This document shows positions 43,226 through 52,855 of a stretch of DNA of 64,000 nucleotides, piece by piece. The first letter of the stretch is position 1. Every line of letters begins with the position of its first letter. Under the pieces are notes generated by a model, which saw only the letters and a list, made by a program, of their open reading frames with translations, made no database searches and was not told the DNA's origin. This stretch comes from Falsiroseomonas selenitidurans (GTDB lineage: Bacteria > Pseudomonadota > Alphaproteobacteria > Acetobacterales > Acetobacteraceae): NCBI RefSeq assembly GCF_012103215.1, contig NZ_JAAVNE010000005.1, positions 105,096 to 169,095 of the forward strand, written 5' to 3'. The position numbers and the translations under genes were made by a program.

Positions 43226-43690
43226 TCAGTCCAGGGGGATGGCTTTCAGGTCGCGCCGTTCGGCCAGAACCCTCAGGATCCGATCGAGCGTTTCATGCTC
43301 TTCCCGCGTCAGCGCGGCGAAGAATTCGGCGTCATTCCTGTCGGCAAGCGTTGCCAGCAACGGAACTGCCGCCCGGCCCCGCCGGGTCAAGGACAGGCGG
43401 TGAGCACGCCGGTCGTCGCGGTTTTCCGCCCGTTCGACCAATCCCTTGGCGACCAGCCTTTCCGCAAGCTTGCTGATGGCACCCTTCGTCAGGCCCATCT
43501 TGTCGGCCAGGATCGACGGCGCGCTCGGTTCGAGATCATAAAGCGCCCGCATGAAGGACCATTCCGCGACGGTGACGCCTTCGGCCGATACCGCGCGTGC
43601 AAAAGCCTGCGAGACGGCGTTCGACACCATGCGCATCCAATACCCGGTGTGATCGGTCAGTCCCGAGGGCGCTGTCCTGGGCTGGCTCAT
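43226..43690 (-). CDS. MarR-family transcriptional regulator
   Basis: 154 residues. The winged helix reads PSILADKMGLTKGAISKLAERLVAKGLVERAENRDDRRAHRLSLT, with the usual DxR wing. GGAGG lies 7-11 bases upstream of the ATG. MarR proteins are dimers that repress neighbouring genes until a small ligand binds. Co-direction with DUF1398 and the sequence at 43707-43731 suggest autoregulation of this two-gene unit. Confidence 0.92.
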   Translation of the reverse strand: MSQPRTAPSGLTDHTGYWMRMVSNAVSQAFARAVSAEGVTVAEWSFMRALYDLEPSAPSILADKMGLTKGAISKLAERLVAKGLVERAENRDDRRAHRLSLTRRGRAAVPLLATLADRNDAEFFAALTREEHETLDRILRVLAERRDLKAIPLD

Positions 43691-43706
43691 CGGCCGCCTC
43701 CTGGTC

Positions 43707-43731
43707 TTGTTTGTTGACTAGGAAACTATCA
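43707..43731. promoter_or_regulatory. Candidate MarR operator/promoter
   Basis: An AT-rich island around TTGACTAGGAAACTATCAT directly upstream of marR stands out from the GC-rich flanks. It has a loose dyad (GTTGACTAG / AAACTAT) of the size MarR dimers bind, and contains TTGACT. The dyad is imperfect, so this is a guess from position and composition. Confidence 0.35.
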
Positions 43732-43898
43732 TCGGCGTTTCGCCCGGTCAACCGGGCCGCCGCGGCAACGCGCGCACCATGGCCTGCGGCGCGCGCCGCG
43801 AATAACCATTTCGCATTCGATTGAAGCGGCAATCCAATCTTGCGAAATCACAGGCGCCGGGCTAGCGAAAGGGCATTATTGGTGATTGGAAGATGCCC

Positions 43899-44258
43899 AT
43901 GGCTGAAAAATCCGCAATCCATCTCGACGATTTGAGCGTTGCCGATCTCACGGCCCTGATCGCCGCGGCGGAGGAGAAGCGCCAGGAGAAAATGGAAGGC
44001 GCCAAGGCGGCGCTGATCGAGGAATTCGCGCAAAAGGCCGCCGCGCTCGGCCTCAGCGTTGAGGAACTCTATGGCCGGATCGGCCATGATGCCCCGATGC
44101 CGGTGGCGAAGCGCAAGCCGCGCAAGGATGCCGGGCGATCCGTGGCGGCGAAATACCGCAGCCCCACCGGGGCCACCTGGTCAGGTCGCGGGCGGCGCCC
44201 CGGCTGGGTGACCGAGGCCCTGGCGCGCGGCACGGACCTCGAAGCCTTTCGAGTCTGA
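43899..44258 (+). CDS. H-NS-like nucleoid protein (HvrA type)
   Basis: 119 residues. The N-terminal helical oligomerisation region (LTALIAAAEEKRQEKMEGAKAALIEEF) is followed by a basic linker and the DNA-binding core KYRSPTGATWSGRGRRPGWV, the signature of H-NS/HvrA proteins, which bind curved AT-rich DNA and silence acquired genes. GGAAG sits 6 bases before ATG 43899, whereas the earlier in-frame ATG 43893 touches it, so the later start is chosen. Confidence 0.9.
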   Translation: MAEKSAIHLDDLSVADLTALIAAAEEKRQEKMEGAKAALIEEFAQKAAALGLSVEELYGRIGHDAPMPVAKRKPRKDAGRSVAAKYRSPTGATWSGRGRRPGWVTEALARGTDLEAFRV

Positions 44259-44786
44259 GGCGCCAGGTCGCCTGAGAAACGGCGAAATGGGAGAATACGC
44301 CACGGCTTGACGCGGAATCAATTCGCCTCCGGGACAAGGATCTGGCCGCGGCACGGCTTTCGCGGCCGGCGGAATGGAGCGGGTCATTCTCCGCGCCCGC
44401 GATGGCGCAATGCGCCGCGGCTTTTCCTTGCGAAATGCGAATGGATTGCTGCGGCGCCGGCTTTGCCGCGGCGAATGGCGGCCCTCGCCGGCGGGTATTT
44501 GGAAGGCAGGCGCCGCCTCGCCGGCCGTCCCGCGGGCCTGGCCGCATCGCCGCAGACCAGCCGCCCGCTGCCTGAATATTCTTCCACGGCCGGGCTGCTC
44601 CGCAGCCGACGCTGTCTCCGCGCCGACCGCCCGGGGAAAGGCAAGCCGCGCGGCCATGCAGGGGGAGCATGCATGGTCCCACGGCAGCCCGCACCATCCC
44701 GCCACCCCCGCTGGAATCGGGCTTCGGAATACCCTTATCGTCCCCCGGGGCGGCCCCGCGCGGCCGCCGGATGAGGAGGACTTGCC
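44259..44786 (+). other. Intergenic region without a recognisable gene
   Basis: 528 bp between the H-NS-like gene and the peroxiredoxin. Open frames on both strands lack ribosome sites and family resemblance. The last 60 bp should hold the peroxiredoxin promoter; GAGGAGG lies just before its ATG. No riboswitch, repeat or RNA fold was recognised. Confidence 0.5.
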
Positions 44787-45416
44787 ATGATCCAGCTCGG
44801 CCAGGTGGCCCCGGATTTCGAAGCGGCCACGACGCAGGGGACCATCCGCTTCCATGAATGGCTCGGCACGTCCTGGGGCGTGCTGTTCAGCCACCCGAAG
44901 GACTTCACCCCGGTCTGCACCACCGAGCTCGGTGAGACCGCCCGCCTGAAGCCGGAATTCGACCGCCGCGGCGTGAAGGTCATCGGCCTGTCGGTGGACG
45001 ACCTCGACCGCCATGCGGGGTGGGAGGCGGATATCGCCGACACCCAGGGCCACGCGGTGAACTTCCCCATGATCGCCGACCCGGAGAAGAAGGTCGCCGC
45101 GCTGTATGGCATGGTGCATCCGGAGGCCGACCCCTCCATCACCGTGCGCACCGTCTTCGTCATCGACCCGGCGAAGAAGGTGCGGCTGTTCATGGTCTAT
45201 CCGCCCAGCACCGGCCGCAACTTCGACGAGATTTTGCGCGTCATCGACAGCCTCCAGCTCACCGACGGGAAGAAGGTGGCGACGCCGGTGAACTGGCGCC
45301 CGGGCGACCGCGCCATCATCCCGCCCTCGATCCCGGACGAGCAGGCCAAGGCGCTGTTCCCGCAGGGCTGGGAGGCGGAGCGCCCCTATCTCCGCTGGGT
45401 CGAGGTGAAGGCCTGA
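44787..45416 (+). CDS. 1-Cys peroxiredoxin (Prx6 type)
   Basis: 209 residues. The peroxidatic motif KDFTPVCTTELGE contains Cys44, and no second Cys occurs later, so this is a 1-Cys enzyme. The C-terminal extension GKKVATPVNWRPGDRAIIPPSIPDE is the Prx6 dimer arm. It reduces hydrogen and organic peroxides in the cytosol. GAGGAGG precedes the ATG at good distance. cysK begins 6 bp after the stop and cysE follows, so peroxide defence is linked to cysteine synthesis in one operon. Confidence 0.94.
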   Translation: MIQLGQVAPDFEAATTQGTIRFHEWLGTSWGVLFSHPKDFTPVCTTELGETARLKPEFDRRGVKVIGLSVDDLDRHAGWEADIADTQGHAVNFPMIADPEKKVAALYGMVHPEADPSITVRTVFVIDPAKKVRLFMVYPPSTGRNFDEILRVIDSLQLTDGKKVATPVNWRPGDRAIIPPSIPDEQAKALFPQGWEAERPYLRWVEVKA

Positions 45417-45421
45417 CCGCG

Positions 45422-46432
45422 GTGGACGGGGTGGTCGACGGCTTCTGGGGCGCGGTCGGCAACACGCCGCTGATCCGCCTGCGGCGCGCCTCGGAAGCGA
45501 CGGGCTGCGAGATCCTCGGCAAGGCGGAATTCATGAACCCCGGCGGCAGCGTGAAGGACCGCGCGGCACTCGGCATCCTGAAGGCCGCCATGGCGGAAGG
45601 GCGCCTGGTGCCGGGCCAAGCCGGCACCATCGTGGAGGGCACTGCCGGCAATACCGGCATCGGCATCGCGCTGGCCGCCAATGCCCTGGGCTGGCGCAGC
45701 GTGATCGTGGTGCCGGAAACCCAGTCGCGGGAGAAGCTGGATTATCTCCGCATGATCGGCGCCGATCTCCGCCTGGTGCCGCCCAAGCCAGCCAGCGATC
45801 CCGGCCACTATGTCAATGTCTCTCGCCGCCTGGCGGAGGAGCTCGGCGCCGTCTGGGCGAACCAGTTCGACAATCCTGCCAATGCCCTGGCCCATGAGGC
45901 AACGACCGGCCCGGAGATCTGGGACCAGACCGATGGCCGGGTGGATGCCTTCACCTGCGCCTGTGGTACCGGCGGCACCTTGGCCGGCGTCGCCCGTGCG
46001 CTGAAGGCGCGCAAGCCCGGCGTGCGGATCGTCCTCGCCGATCCCGGCGGCTCCGGCCTGCTGGACTGGGTGAAGACCGGCACGCCGAAGGCGGAGGGCA
46101 GCTCCATCACGGAGGGTATCGGCCAGGCCGCGCGCGCCCCGGGCAACCTGGCCCAGGCGCGGGACCTGATCGACGACGCGGTCCGCATCGAGGACCCGGC
46201 GATGCTGGAACAGGTCTTCGACCTGCAGATGCAGGAGGGGATCTCGGTGGGCGGCAGCGCCGGGCTGAACGTGGCGGCGGCGATCCGCGTGGCACGCGAC
46301 CTCGGCCCCGGCCATACCGTGGTGACCATCCTCTGCGACGGCGCCGCGCGCTACCAGTCCAAGCTGTTCAACCCCGCCTTCCTGCGCGGGCGTGGGCTGC
46401 CGACCCCGCCCTGGATGGATGCGGCCGGCTGA
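45422..46432 (+). CDS. cysK: Cysteine synthase A
   Basis: 336 residues from GTG 45422; a second GTG at 45431 is also possible and neither has a strong ribosome site, which suggests coupling to the peroxiredoxin gene. The PLP Lys lies in MNPGGSVKDRAAL, the substrate loop is EGTAGNTGIG and the phosphate cradle CGTGGTLAGV. It makes cysteine from O-acetylserine and sulfide. The C-terminal KLFNPAFLRGRGLPTPPW is longer than in E. coli CysK and typical of an alphaproteobacterial branch. cysE follows. Confidence 0.92.
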   Translation: MDGVVDGFWGAVGNTPLIRLRRASEATGCEILGKAEFMNPGGSVKDRAALGILKAAMAEGRLVPGQAGTIVEGTAGNTGIGIALAANALGWRSVIVVPETQSREKLDYLRMIGADLRLVPPKPASDPGHYVNVSRRLAEELGAVWANQFDNPANALAHEATTGPEIWDQTDGRVDAFTCACGTGGTLAGVARALKARKPGVRIVLADPGGSGLLDWVKTGTPKAEGSSITEGIGQAARAPGNLAQARDLIDDAVRIEDPAMLEQVFDLQMQEGISVGGSAGLNVAAAIRVARDLGPGHTVVTILCDGAARYQSKLFNPAFLRGRGLPTPPWMDAAG

Positions 46433-46456
46433 TCCCTCGCTTGAGGAGTTTACCCG

Positions 46457-47128
46457 ATGGCGTTGGAAATCATAGAATTGGTCCGGGCGATCCGGGCACG
46501 GGACCCGGCCCGGCCGAGCTGGGTGGAAGCCCTGCTGTGCTATGCCGGGCTGCATGCGGTGCTGTGGCATCGCCTGTCGCACGCGCTGTGGCGGCTCGGC
46601 CTGCCGGCCGCCGCCCGCTTCTCCTCCCACCTCGCGCGCTGGCTGACGGGGATCGAGATCCATCCGGGGGCGAAGATCGGCCGGCGGCTGTTCATCGACC
46701 ACGGCATGGGGGTGGTGATCGGCGAGACGGCGGAGGTCGGCGACGACGTGCTGATCTATCACGGCGTGACCCTCGGCGGCCTGTCCGGCCAGCCGGGCAA
46801 GCGGCATCCGACGCTGGAGGACCAGGTGACGGTGGGTGCGGGCGCGCAGGTGCTGGGGCCGATCCGCATCGGCCGCGGCGCCCGCGTCGGCGCCAATGCC
46901 GTGGTGGTGGCCCCGGTCGCGCCCGGCTGCACCGTGGTGGGTATTCCGGCCCGGCCGCCGCGCGGCCAGCCCTGCCAGGAACCCGCCATCGGCTACGGCC
47001 TGGGCGCGGTGGACGAGGACCCGGTGGGCGATCAGATCGCCGCCCTGCGCGGCGAATTGGCAACGCTGCGGGCCGAACTCGCCGCGCTGCGGGCGCGGCA
47101 GCCGGAAGGCGAATGCGCGGGCGTGTAG
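46457..47128 (+). CDS. cysE: Serine O-acetyltransferase
   Basis: 223 residues. It makes O-acetylserine for the cysteine synthase upstream. The left-handed beta-helix shows [33 protein letters not shown], with the catalytic DH, then YHGVTLGGL and [20 protein letters not shown]. The N-terminal domain is short, as in the EpsC group. The C-terminal tail contains an Arg/Leu/Ala helix that may form a coiled coil, in place of the usual short Ile-ending peptide that docks into CysK. Confidence 0.94.
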   Translation: MALEIIELVRAIRARDPARPSWVEALLCYAGLHAVLWHRLSHALWRLGLPAAARFSSHLARWLTGIEIHPGAKIGRRLFIDHGMGVVIGETAEVGDDVLIYHGVTLGGLSGQPGKRHPTLEDQVTVGAGAQVLGPIRIGRGARVGANAVVVAPVAPGCTVVGIPARPPRGQPCQEPAIGYGLGAVDEDPVGDQIAALRGELATLRAELAALRARQPEGECAGV

Positions 47129-47199
47129 CGCCCCCGGCTTGACGCTGCCCGGAAGCGGGCGGAGTTTTCCGCGCTGCAAGGGATAAGGAAGCGCCGCGC

Positions 47200-47997
47200 A
47201 TGACCGAGGAAAACCCCGTCCTGGTGACCCGCGAGGGTCCGGTGGTGCGCGCCGTGCTGAACCGCCCGCACCGCCGCAACGCCATGAGCCAGGGGCTGGT
47301 CGATGCGCTGGACGTCCTGCTGGCCGAATTGAAGACGGACGCCTCCGCCCGGGTTCTGGTACTGTCCGGCGCCGGCGGGCATTTCTGCGCGGGCCTCGAC
47401 CTGACCGAGGTGGGCGCGGTGGAAAGCCCGGAGGAGAAGCTGGCTCGCCAGCACGCCCGCAACCAGAAGACCGGCGCCCGCTTTGCCGCCATCGCGGAAC
47501 TGCCGCAGGTGGTGATCGCGGCGGTGCAGGGCGCCGCCTATGCGGGGGGGCTGGGCTTCGTCACCGCGGCCGATATCTGCCTCGCCTCCGCCGATGCGCG
47601 CTTCTCCGCGCCGGAAGTGCGGCGCGGCCTGGTGCCGGCGCAGATCCTGCCCTGGCTGGTGCGCCGCATGGGACGCAGCGAGGCCGCGCGGCTCTGCCTG
47701 CAGGGCCATGTGATGGACGCCGAGGAAGCCGCCCGCACGGGTCTGATCCACCAGGTGCTGCCCGACGCGACGGCGCTGGAAGCCGCCCTGCAGGCGAGCA
47801 TCGCCGACATCCTGCAGGGCGCCCCGGGCGCGCTGGCGGAGACCAAGGCGCTGCTGGCCGCGCTCGGCCCCGTCTCGCCCCCCGCCTATGCCGAGGCCGG
47901 CGCCCAGAGCTTCGCCCGCCGCGCCGCGAGCCCGGAGGCCGAGGAAGGCATCGCCAGCTTCAAGCAGCGCCGCAAGCCTTCCTGGATGCTGACGTGA
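47200..47997 (+). CDS. Enoyl-CoA hydratase/isomerase family protein
   Basis: 265 residues. The crotonase fold is shown by NRPHRRNAMSQGLVDAL, GAGGHFCAGLDLTEV (oxyanion hole) and QGAAYAGGLGFVTAADICLAS with the second oxyanion glycine. Of the usual catalytic Glu pair, the position after EVRRGLVPAQ is not clear. The exact CoA substrate is unknown. AAGGGATAAGGAAG precedes the ATG. A thiolase follows after a tandem repeat. Confidence 0.88.
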   Translation: MTEENPVLVTREGPVVRAVLNRPHRRNAMSQGLVDALDVLLAELKTDASARVLVLSGAGGHFCAGLDLTEVGAVESPEEKLARQHARNQKTGARFAAIAELPQVVIAAVQGAAYAGGLGFVTAADICLASADARFSAPEVRRGLVPAQILPWLVRRMGRSEAARLCLQGHVMDAEEAARTGLIHQVLPDATALEAALQASIADILQGAPGALAETKALLAALGPVSPPAYAEAGAQSFARRAASPEAEEGIASFKQRRKPSWMLT

Positions 47998-48016
47998 CCT
48001 TGCCCTCAACCGCCGG

Positions 48017-48086
48017 GCGTCGGCATCCGCCGGAGAGGCTGGAGCGTCGGCATCCGCCGGAGAGGCTGGAGCGTCGGCATCCGCCG
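48017..48086 (+). repeat. 27-bp tandem repeat, about 2.6 copies
   Basis: The unit starts GCGTCGGCATCCGCCGGAGA and ends GGCTGGA. Copies run 48017-48043, 48044-48070 and a partial third at 48071-48086. It lies in the non-coding gap between the enoyl-CoA hydratase and the thiolase. No dyad symmetry or coding role is evident; slippage could change copy number. Confidence 0.9.
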
Positions 48087-48191
48087 ACTGGGCTTCGCGG
48101 CACCGGCCGCGGCGGCCATTCGGCCGCTCGGCGCATGCAAGCTGCCTCAGCCGCCTGTCACCGGCCAAGCTGACAACCGGAGGATCCCGCC

Positions 48192-49358
48192 ATGACCGCC
48201 TGCATCGTCGGCTGGGCGCATACGCCCTTCGGCAAGCTCGATGACCCGGATATCGAGAGCCTGTTCGGCCGCGTCGCCCGCGCCGCCATCGAGGATGCGG
48301 GGATCGGCGCGGCGGAGGTGGATGGCGCCTTCGTCGGCGTCTTCAACGGCGGCTTCTCGAAGCAGGATTTCTTCGCCTCCCTGCTGCTGCAGAGCGTGCC
48401 GGAACTGCGCTTCAAGCCGACCACGCGGTATGAGAATGCCTGCGCCACCGGCTCCGCCGCCCTCCACGGCGCGCTGGATTTCCTGGCCGCCGGCCGTGGC
48501 CGCTTCGCCCTGGTGGTGGGGGCGGAGAAGATGACGGCGACGCCGGGGCCGCAGATCGGCGACATCCTGCTGGGCGCCTCCTACCGGAAGGATGAGGGCG
48601 ACATTCCCGCGGGCTTCGCCGGCGTCTTCGGCCGCATCGCCGAGAGCTACTTCCAACGCCATGGCGACCAATCCGATGCGCTGGCGGCGATTGCCGCGAA
48701 GAACCACCGGAACGGCGTCGCCAACCCCTATGCGCAGATGCGCAAGGATCTCGGCTTCGCCTTCTGCCGCGCCGAATCCGAGAAGAATCCCTTCGTCGCG
48801 CCGCCCCTGAAGCGCACCGATTGCTCGCTGGTCAGCGACGGCGCCGCGGCGCTGATCCTGACGGATGAGGAAACCGCCAAATCGATGGGCAAGGCGGTGC
48901 GCTTCCGCGCCGCGGTGCAGACCACGGACCTGATGCCGATCGCGCAGCGCGACGTCATCCGCTTCGAGGGTGCGCGCGCCGCCTGGGGCCAGGCGCTGGA
49001 CCGCGCGGGCCTCGCCTTGTCCGACCTCAGCTTCGTCGAGACGCATGACTGCTTCACCGTGGCGGAGCTCATCGAATACGAGGCGATGGGCCTGGTGCCG
49101 GAAGGGCAGGGCGCGCGGGCGGCGCTGGAAGGCTGGACCGCCAAGGATGGCCGGCTGCCGGTGAACCCCTCCGGCGGGCTGAAATCCAAGGGCCACCCCA
49201 TTGGAGCCACCGGCGTGTCGATGCATGTGCTGGCGGCCATGCAGCTCACCGGCACGGCCGGCGACATGCAATTGCCGAAGGCGGACCGCGCCGGCGTGTT
49301 CAACATGGGCGGCGCGGCGGTGGCGAATTACTGCTCGATCCTGGAACGGGTCGGGTAG
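48192..49358 (+). CDS. Thiolase family protein (SCP2/lipid-transfer type)
   Basis: 388 residues. The active-site Cys lies in RYENACATGSAALHGAL, with ETHDCFTVAELIEYE and NPSGGLKSKGHPIGATG supplying the His residues of the family. It probably performs thiolytic cleavage or condensation of acyl-CoA. GGAGG lies 9 bases before the ATG. Its stop is only 4 bp from the end of the convergent ispDF gene, leaving no room for a separate terminator. Confidence 0.9.
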   Translation: MTACIVGWAHTPFGKLDDPDIESLFGRVARAAIEDAGIGAAEVDGAFVGVFNGGFSKQDFFASLLLQSVPELRFKPTTRYENACATGSAALHGALDFLAAGRGRFALVVGAEKMTATPGPQIGDILLGASYRKDEGDIPAGFAGVFGRIAESYFQRHGDQSDALAAIAAKNHRNGVANPYAQMRKDLGFAFCRAESEKNPFVAPPLKRTDCSLVSDGAAALILTDEETAKSMGKAVRFRAAVQTTDLMPIAQRDVIRFEGARAAWGQALDRAGLALSDLSFVETHDCFTVAELIEYEAMGLVPEGQGARAALEGWTAKDGRLPVNPSGGLKSKGHPIGATGVSMHVLAAMQLTGTAGDMQLPKADRAGVFNMGGAAVANYCSILERVG

Positions 49359-49362
49359 CCAT

Positions 49363-50502
49363 TCAGCCCGGCACCAGCACGCAGGCGGCCGCCTGGGCCG
49401 CGATGCCCTCGCCGCGGCCTGGAAAGCCGAGGCGCTCGGTCGTGGTCGCCTTCACGGAAATCCGGTCGACCGGCACGGCCAGCAGGTCCGCCAGGCGTTC
49501 GCGCATGGCGGTCGCATGCGGCGTGATCTTCGGGCGTTCGCAGATCAACGTCACATCCGCATTGGCCAGCACCCCGCCCCGGGCGGCGATGCGGCTGGCG
49601 GCGTGGCGCAGGAAGCGGGCGCTGTCGGCGTCCTTCCACTGCTCCTCGGAAGGCGGGAACCAGCGGCCGATATCGCCCTCCGCCAGCGCGCCATAGATCG
49701 CATCGCACAGGGCATGGATGCCGACATCGGCATCCGAATGGCCGGACAGGCCCAGCGGGAAGGGCAGGGTGACGCCGCACAGCACCATGGGCCGGCCGGG
49801 CACCAGGCGGTGCACGTCGAAGCCGGTGCCGATGCGCGGAATGCGGGGCAGGGTGGCTTCCATCCGCTCGATATCCCCGGGCCAGGTGATCTTGATGTTG
49901 CGCTCATCCCCCGGCAGCAGCGCCACCGCCAGGCCGGCGGCTTCCAGGAGCTGGGCGTCGTCGGTGGCTTCTGCCGTCGCGCCACGGTGCGCGGCCAGCA
50001 GGGGGCCGAATCGGAAGGCTTGCGGCGTCTGGGCGCGGAACAGCCCGGCGCGCGGCACGGTCGCCTGGATCAGCCCCGCCTCGCCCCGCTTCAGCGTGTC
50101 GCTGACCGGCTGGGCGGGGATCGCGCCGGCGTGCGTGGCCAGCGCCTCGCGCAGGGCCGCGACGCTGCCCGGCGCGATGAAGGGGCGGGCGCCGTCATGC
50201 ACCAGCACCTGCGCGGGCGGGTTCGCGGCCAGCGCCTCCAGCCCGGCGCGGACGCTGGCCTGGCGGGTGGCGCCGCCGGCGACGGGGGGCAGGCAGGGCA
50301 GACCGGCCAGCATTGCCGCCACCGCCGCCAGCGAATCGGCGGCGACGACGGGCAGGATCGCATCCACCACGCCGTCGCGCAGCAGCGCCTCCGCCGCATG
50401 GCGCAGCACCGGGCGGCCGTGCAGGGGCAGGAACTGCTTGGGCCGCGCGGCGCCGAAGCGGCTGCCACTGCCGGCCGCCATCAGAAGCGCGACGCATTGC
50501 AT
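49363..50502 (-). CDS. ispDF: Bifunctional IspD/IspF enzyme of the MEP pathway
   Basis: 379 residues. The N-terminal half is IspD ([29 protein letters not shown]), transferring CMP to MEP. The C-terminal half is IspF ([13 protein letters not shown] with the Zn-binding Asp/His, [32 protein letters not shown]), forming the cyclodiphosphate. Fusion of the two is common in alphaproteobacteria. It is transcribed away from the dusB-ntr operon, so 50503-50645 holds divergent promoters. Confidence 0.96.
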   Translation of the reverse strand: MQCVALLMAAGSGSRFGAARPKQFLPLHGRPVLRHAAEALLRDGVVDAILPVVAADSLAAVAAMLAGLPCLPPVAGGATRQASVRAGLEALAANPPAQVLVHDGARPFIAPGSVAALREALATHAGAIPAQPVSDTLKRGEAGLIQATVPRAGLFRAQTPQAFRFGPLLAAHRGATAEATDDAQLLEAAGLAVALLPGDERNIKITWPGDIERMEATLPRIPRIGTGFDVHRLVPGRPMVLCGVTLPFPLGLSGHSDADVGIHALCDAIYGALAEGDIGRWFPPSEEQWKDADSARFLRHAASRIAARGGVLANADVTLICERPKITPHATAMRERLADLLAVPVDRISVKATTTERLGFPGRGEGIAAQAAACVLVPG

Positions 50503-50645
50503 GCACCGAAACTAGCGCAGACCCGGCCCCTGGCCCAGGGCATGGCCCGCCGGTTCGACACCCTGCCGGAATAAGTGGCAGCCTCGGTCGTATCGCGATG
50601 CTTCGCATTGCCGAAAGGCGGGGTGCCGCTTATCTTGCCCAAATC

Positions 50646-51698
50646 ATGAGCATGACCAGCCCCAACGCCGCCGGCTCCGCCACGCCGCGCCTGTCGCCGA
50701 TCGACCTCGGCGGTGCGCGGATCGCCATGCCGGTGATCCTCGCGCCCATGTCCGGCGTGACGGACCTGCCCTTCCGCCGCCTGGCCCGTGCCGAGGGCAC
50801 CGGCCTGGTGGTGAGCGAGATGATCGCCTCCAATGCCATGGTGCGGGAGAACCGCACCACGCTGAAGATGGTGGAGGTGGATGGCGAAGGCGCCTCCGTC
50901 CAGCTTGCCGGCTGCGACCCGGCGGTGATGGCGGAGGCGGCGAAGCTGGTGGTGCAGCATGGCGCCGGCATCGTCGACATCAATTTCGGCTGCCCGGTGA
51001 AGAAGGTGGCGCTCGGCCAGTCCGCCGGCTCCGCGCTGATGCGCGACGAGATCGGTGCGGCACGGATCCTGGAGGCGGTGGTGCGCGCCGTGGACGTGCC
51101 GGTGACGCTGAAGATGCGCATGGGCTGGGACCACCAGTCGCTGAACGCCCCCCGCCTGGCGAAGATCGCGCAGGAGAGCGGGATCCGCATGGTGACGGTG
51201 CACGGCCGCACCCGGCAGATGTTCTACAACGGCACCGCCGACTGGGCCTTCGTCGCCCAGGTGAAGGCGGCGGTCGACCTGCCGGTGATCGTCAATGGCG
51301 ACATTCTGACGCCGCTGGATGCGGCGGAGGCGCTGCGCCAGTCCGGTGCCGATGGCGTGATGATCGGCCGCGGCTGCTATGGCCGCCCCTGGCTGCCCCG
51401 TCTTGTCGCCACCTATCTGCAGACCGGCGTGCTGGAGCCGGAGCCGGATGTGGCGGCGCAGTACCGCACCCTGCTGACGCATTACCACGCCATGCTGGCG
51501 CATCACGGCACGGAGCCGGGGCTGCGCTTGGCCCGCAAGCATATATCCTGGTATTCCAAGGGACTGCACGGATCGGCTGAGTTCCGCGCCGAAGTGAACC
51601 GGACGGATAATGTCGCCGCCGTGCTGGCCCTGATCGACCGCTTCTACCTGCCGCTGATCGAGCGCGGCGCGGTGCCGGAGGCCAGGCTGGCGGCATGA
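50646..51698 (+). CDS. dusB: tRNA-dihydrouridine synthase (DusB/NifR3)
   Basis: 350 residues from ATG 50646. It reduces uridine in tRNA using FMN. APMSGVTDLPFRRLA, NFGCPVKKVALGQSAGSALM (active Cys in GCP), TLKMRMGWD, VHGRTRQMFYNG and IVNGDILTP are all present. The open frame continues upstream through the promoter region, but no earlier start is credible. As nifR3, it is the conserved first gene of the alphaproteobacterial ntrBC operon; its stop overlaps ntrB by 4 bp. Confidence 0.95.
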   Translation: MSMTSPNAAGSATPRLSPIDLGGARIAMPVILAPMSGVTDLPFRRLARAEGTGLVVSEMIASNAMVRENRTTLKMVEVDGEGASVQLAGCDPAVMAEAAKLVVQHGAGIVDINFGCPVKKVALGQSAGSALMRDEIGAARILEAVVRAVDVPVTLKMRMGWDHQSLNAPRLAKIAQESGIRMVTVHGRTRQMFYNGTADWAFVAQVKAAVDLPVIVNGDILTPLDAAEALRQSGADGVMIGRGCYGRPWLPRLVATYLQTGVLEPEPDVAAQYRTLLTHYHAMLAHHGTEPGLRLARKHISWYSKGLHGSAEFRAEVNRTDNVAAVLALIDRFYLPLIERGAVPEARLAA

Positions 51699-52855
51699 AG
51701 ACCTCCGCCCTGACCCGCGCCGCGCGCGCGCTGCGCCTGCCGGTGGCGGCGCCGCCGATGCCGGTGCCGGATTGTGCCGCCGTGCTCGGCGCGCTGCCCA
51801 TCGCCGCCGTGGTGCTGGATGCGGAGGACCGCTTCCGATTCGCCAACCCGGCCGCCGAATTGTTCTTCCAGCAATCCGCCGCCGCCCTGCGCGGCCATTC
51901 GCTGCGCGACCTGCTGCCGGAGGACAACCGCCTGTTCGGCGTGCTGGCGCAGATCCGCGCCCATGACGCGCCGGTTTCCGACCATGACCTGGCGCTGGAA
52001 AGCCCGCGGATGCGCCGCATCGGTGTCGCCGCCCATGGGGCGCCGCTGCCGGAAATGCCCGGCGGCGTGGTGCTGACGCTGCAGGATGGCTCCACCGCGC
52101 AGATGCTGGACCGGCAGTTGAACTTCCGTGGCGCGGCGCGCGGCGCCTCCGCCATGGCGGCGATGCTCGCCCATGAGGTGAAGAACCCGCTCTCCGGCAT
52201 CCGCGGCGCCGCGCAATTGCTGGAACAGGGCGCCAGCGAGGGCGACCGCGAATTGTGCCAGCTCATCCAGGACGAGGCGGACCGCATCCGCAACCTGGTG
52301 GAGCGGATGGACATGTTCTCCGAACGCCCGGTGGAGCAGGCGCCGGTGAACATCCATGAGGTGCTGGACCATGTCCGGCGCATCGCCCTCTCCGGCTTCG
52401 CGGCGCATCTGAAGATCAACCAGGACTACGACCCCTCGCTGCCGCCGGTCTGGGGCAACCGGGACCTGCTGATCCAGATCCTGCTGAATTTGGTGAAGAA
52501 CGCCGCCGAAGCCGTTGATCCGAGGGAGGGCGAAATCCTGCTGACCACCGCCTACCACCATGGCGTCCGCATCGCCGTCCCGGGCAGCCAGGAAAGGGTC
52601 GACCTGCCCCTGCAGGTGATGGTGCGGGACAATGGGCCGGGCATCCCGGACCAGATCCGCGCCTCGCTGTTCGAGCCCTTCGTCACCACCAAGCGGGGTG
52701 GGCAGGGGCTGGGCCTGGCGCTCGTCGCCAAGCTGGTGGCTGACCAGGGCGCGCTGATCGAATGCGACAGCCGGCCCGGCCGCACCTCGTTCCGCCTTTC
52801 CCTGCCGGTGCCGCCCCCGGCGCCGCGCCGTGCCCTTGCCGGAGTTGCCGCATGA
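51695..52855 (+). CDS. ntrB: Nitrogen regulation sensor kinase NtrB
   Basis: 386 residues, no membrane helices, so a cytosolic kinase. An N-terminal PAS domain ([23 protein letters not shown]) precedes the H box [22 protein letters not shown] box [12 protein letters not shown] and G boxes DNGPGIPD and [14 protein letters not shown]. It phosphorylates or dephosphorylates NtrC in response to PII. The start overlaps the dusB stop and the end overlaps ntrC, both as ATGA. Confidence 0.96.
   Translation: MKTSALTRAARALRLPVAAPPMPVPDCAAVLGALPIAAVVLDAEDRFRFANPAAELFFQQSAAALRGHSLRDLLPEDNRLFGVLAQIRAHDAPVSDHDLALESPRMRRIGVAAHGAPLPEMPGGVVLTLQDGSTAQMLDRQLNFRGAARGASAMAAMLAHEVKNPLSGIRGAAQLLEQGASEGDRELCQLIQDEADRIRNLVERMDMFSERPVEQAPVNIHEVLDHVRRIALSGFAAHLKINQDYDPSLPPVWGNRDLLIQILLNLVKNAAEAVDPREGEILLTTAYHHGVRIAVPGSQERVDLPLQVMVRDNGPGIPDQIRASLFEPFVTTKRGGQGLGLALVAKLVADQGALIECDSRPGRTSFRLSLPVPPPAPRRALAGVAA

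Noticed and set aside
44259..44786. Possible small genes in the gap before the peroxiredoxin
   Set aside because: Open frames lack ribosome sites and resemble GC-rich noise on both strands.
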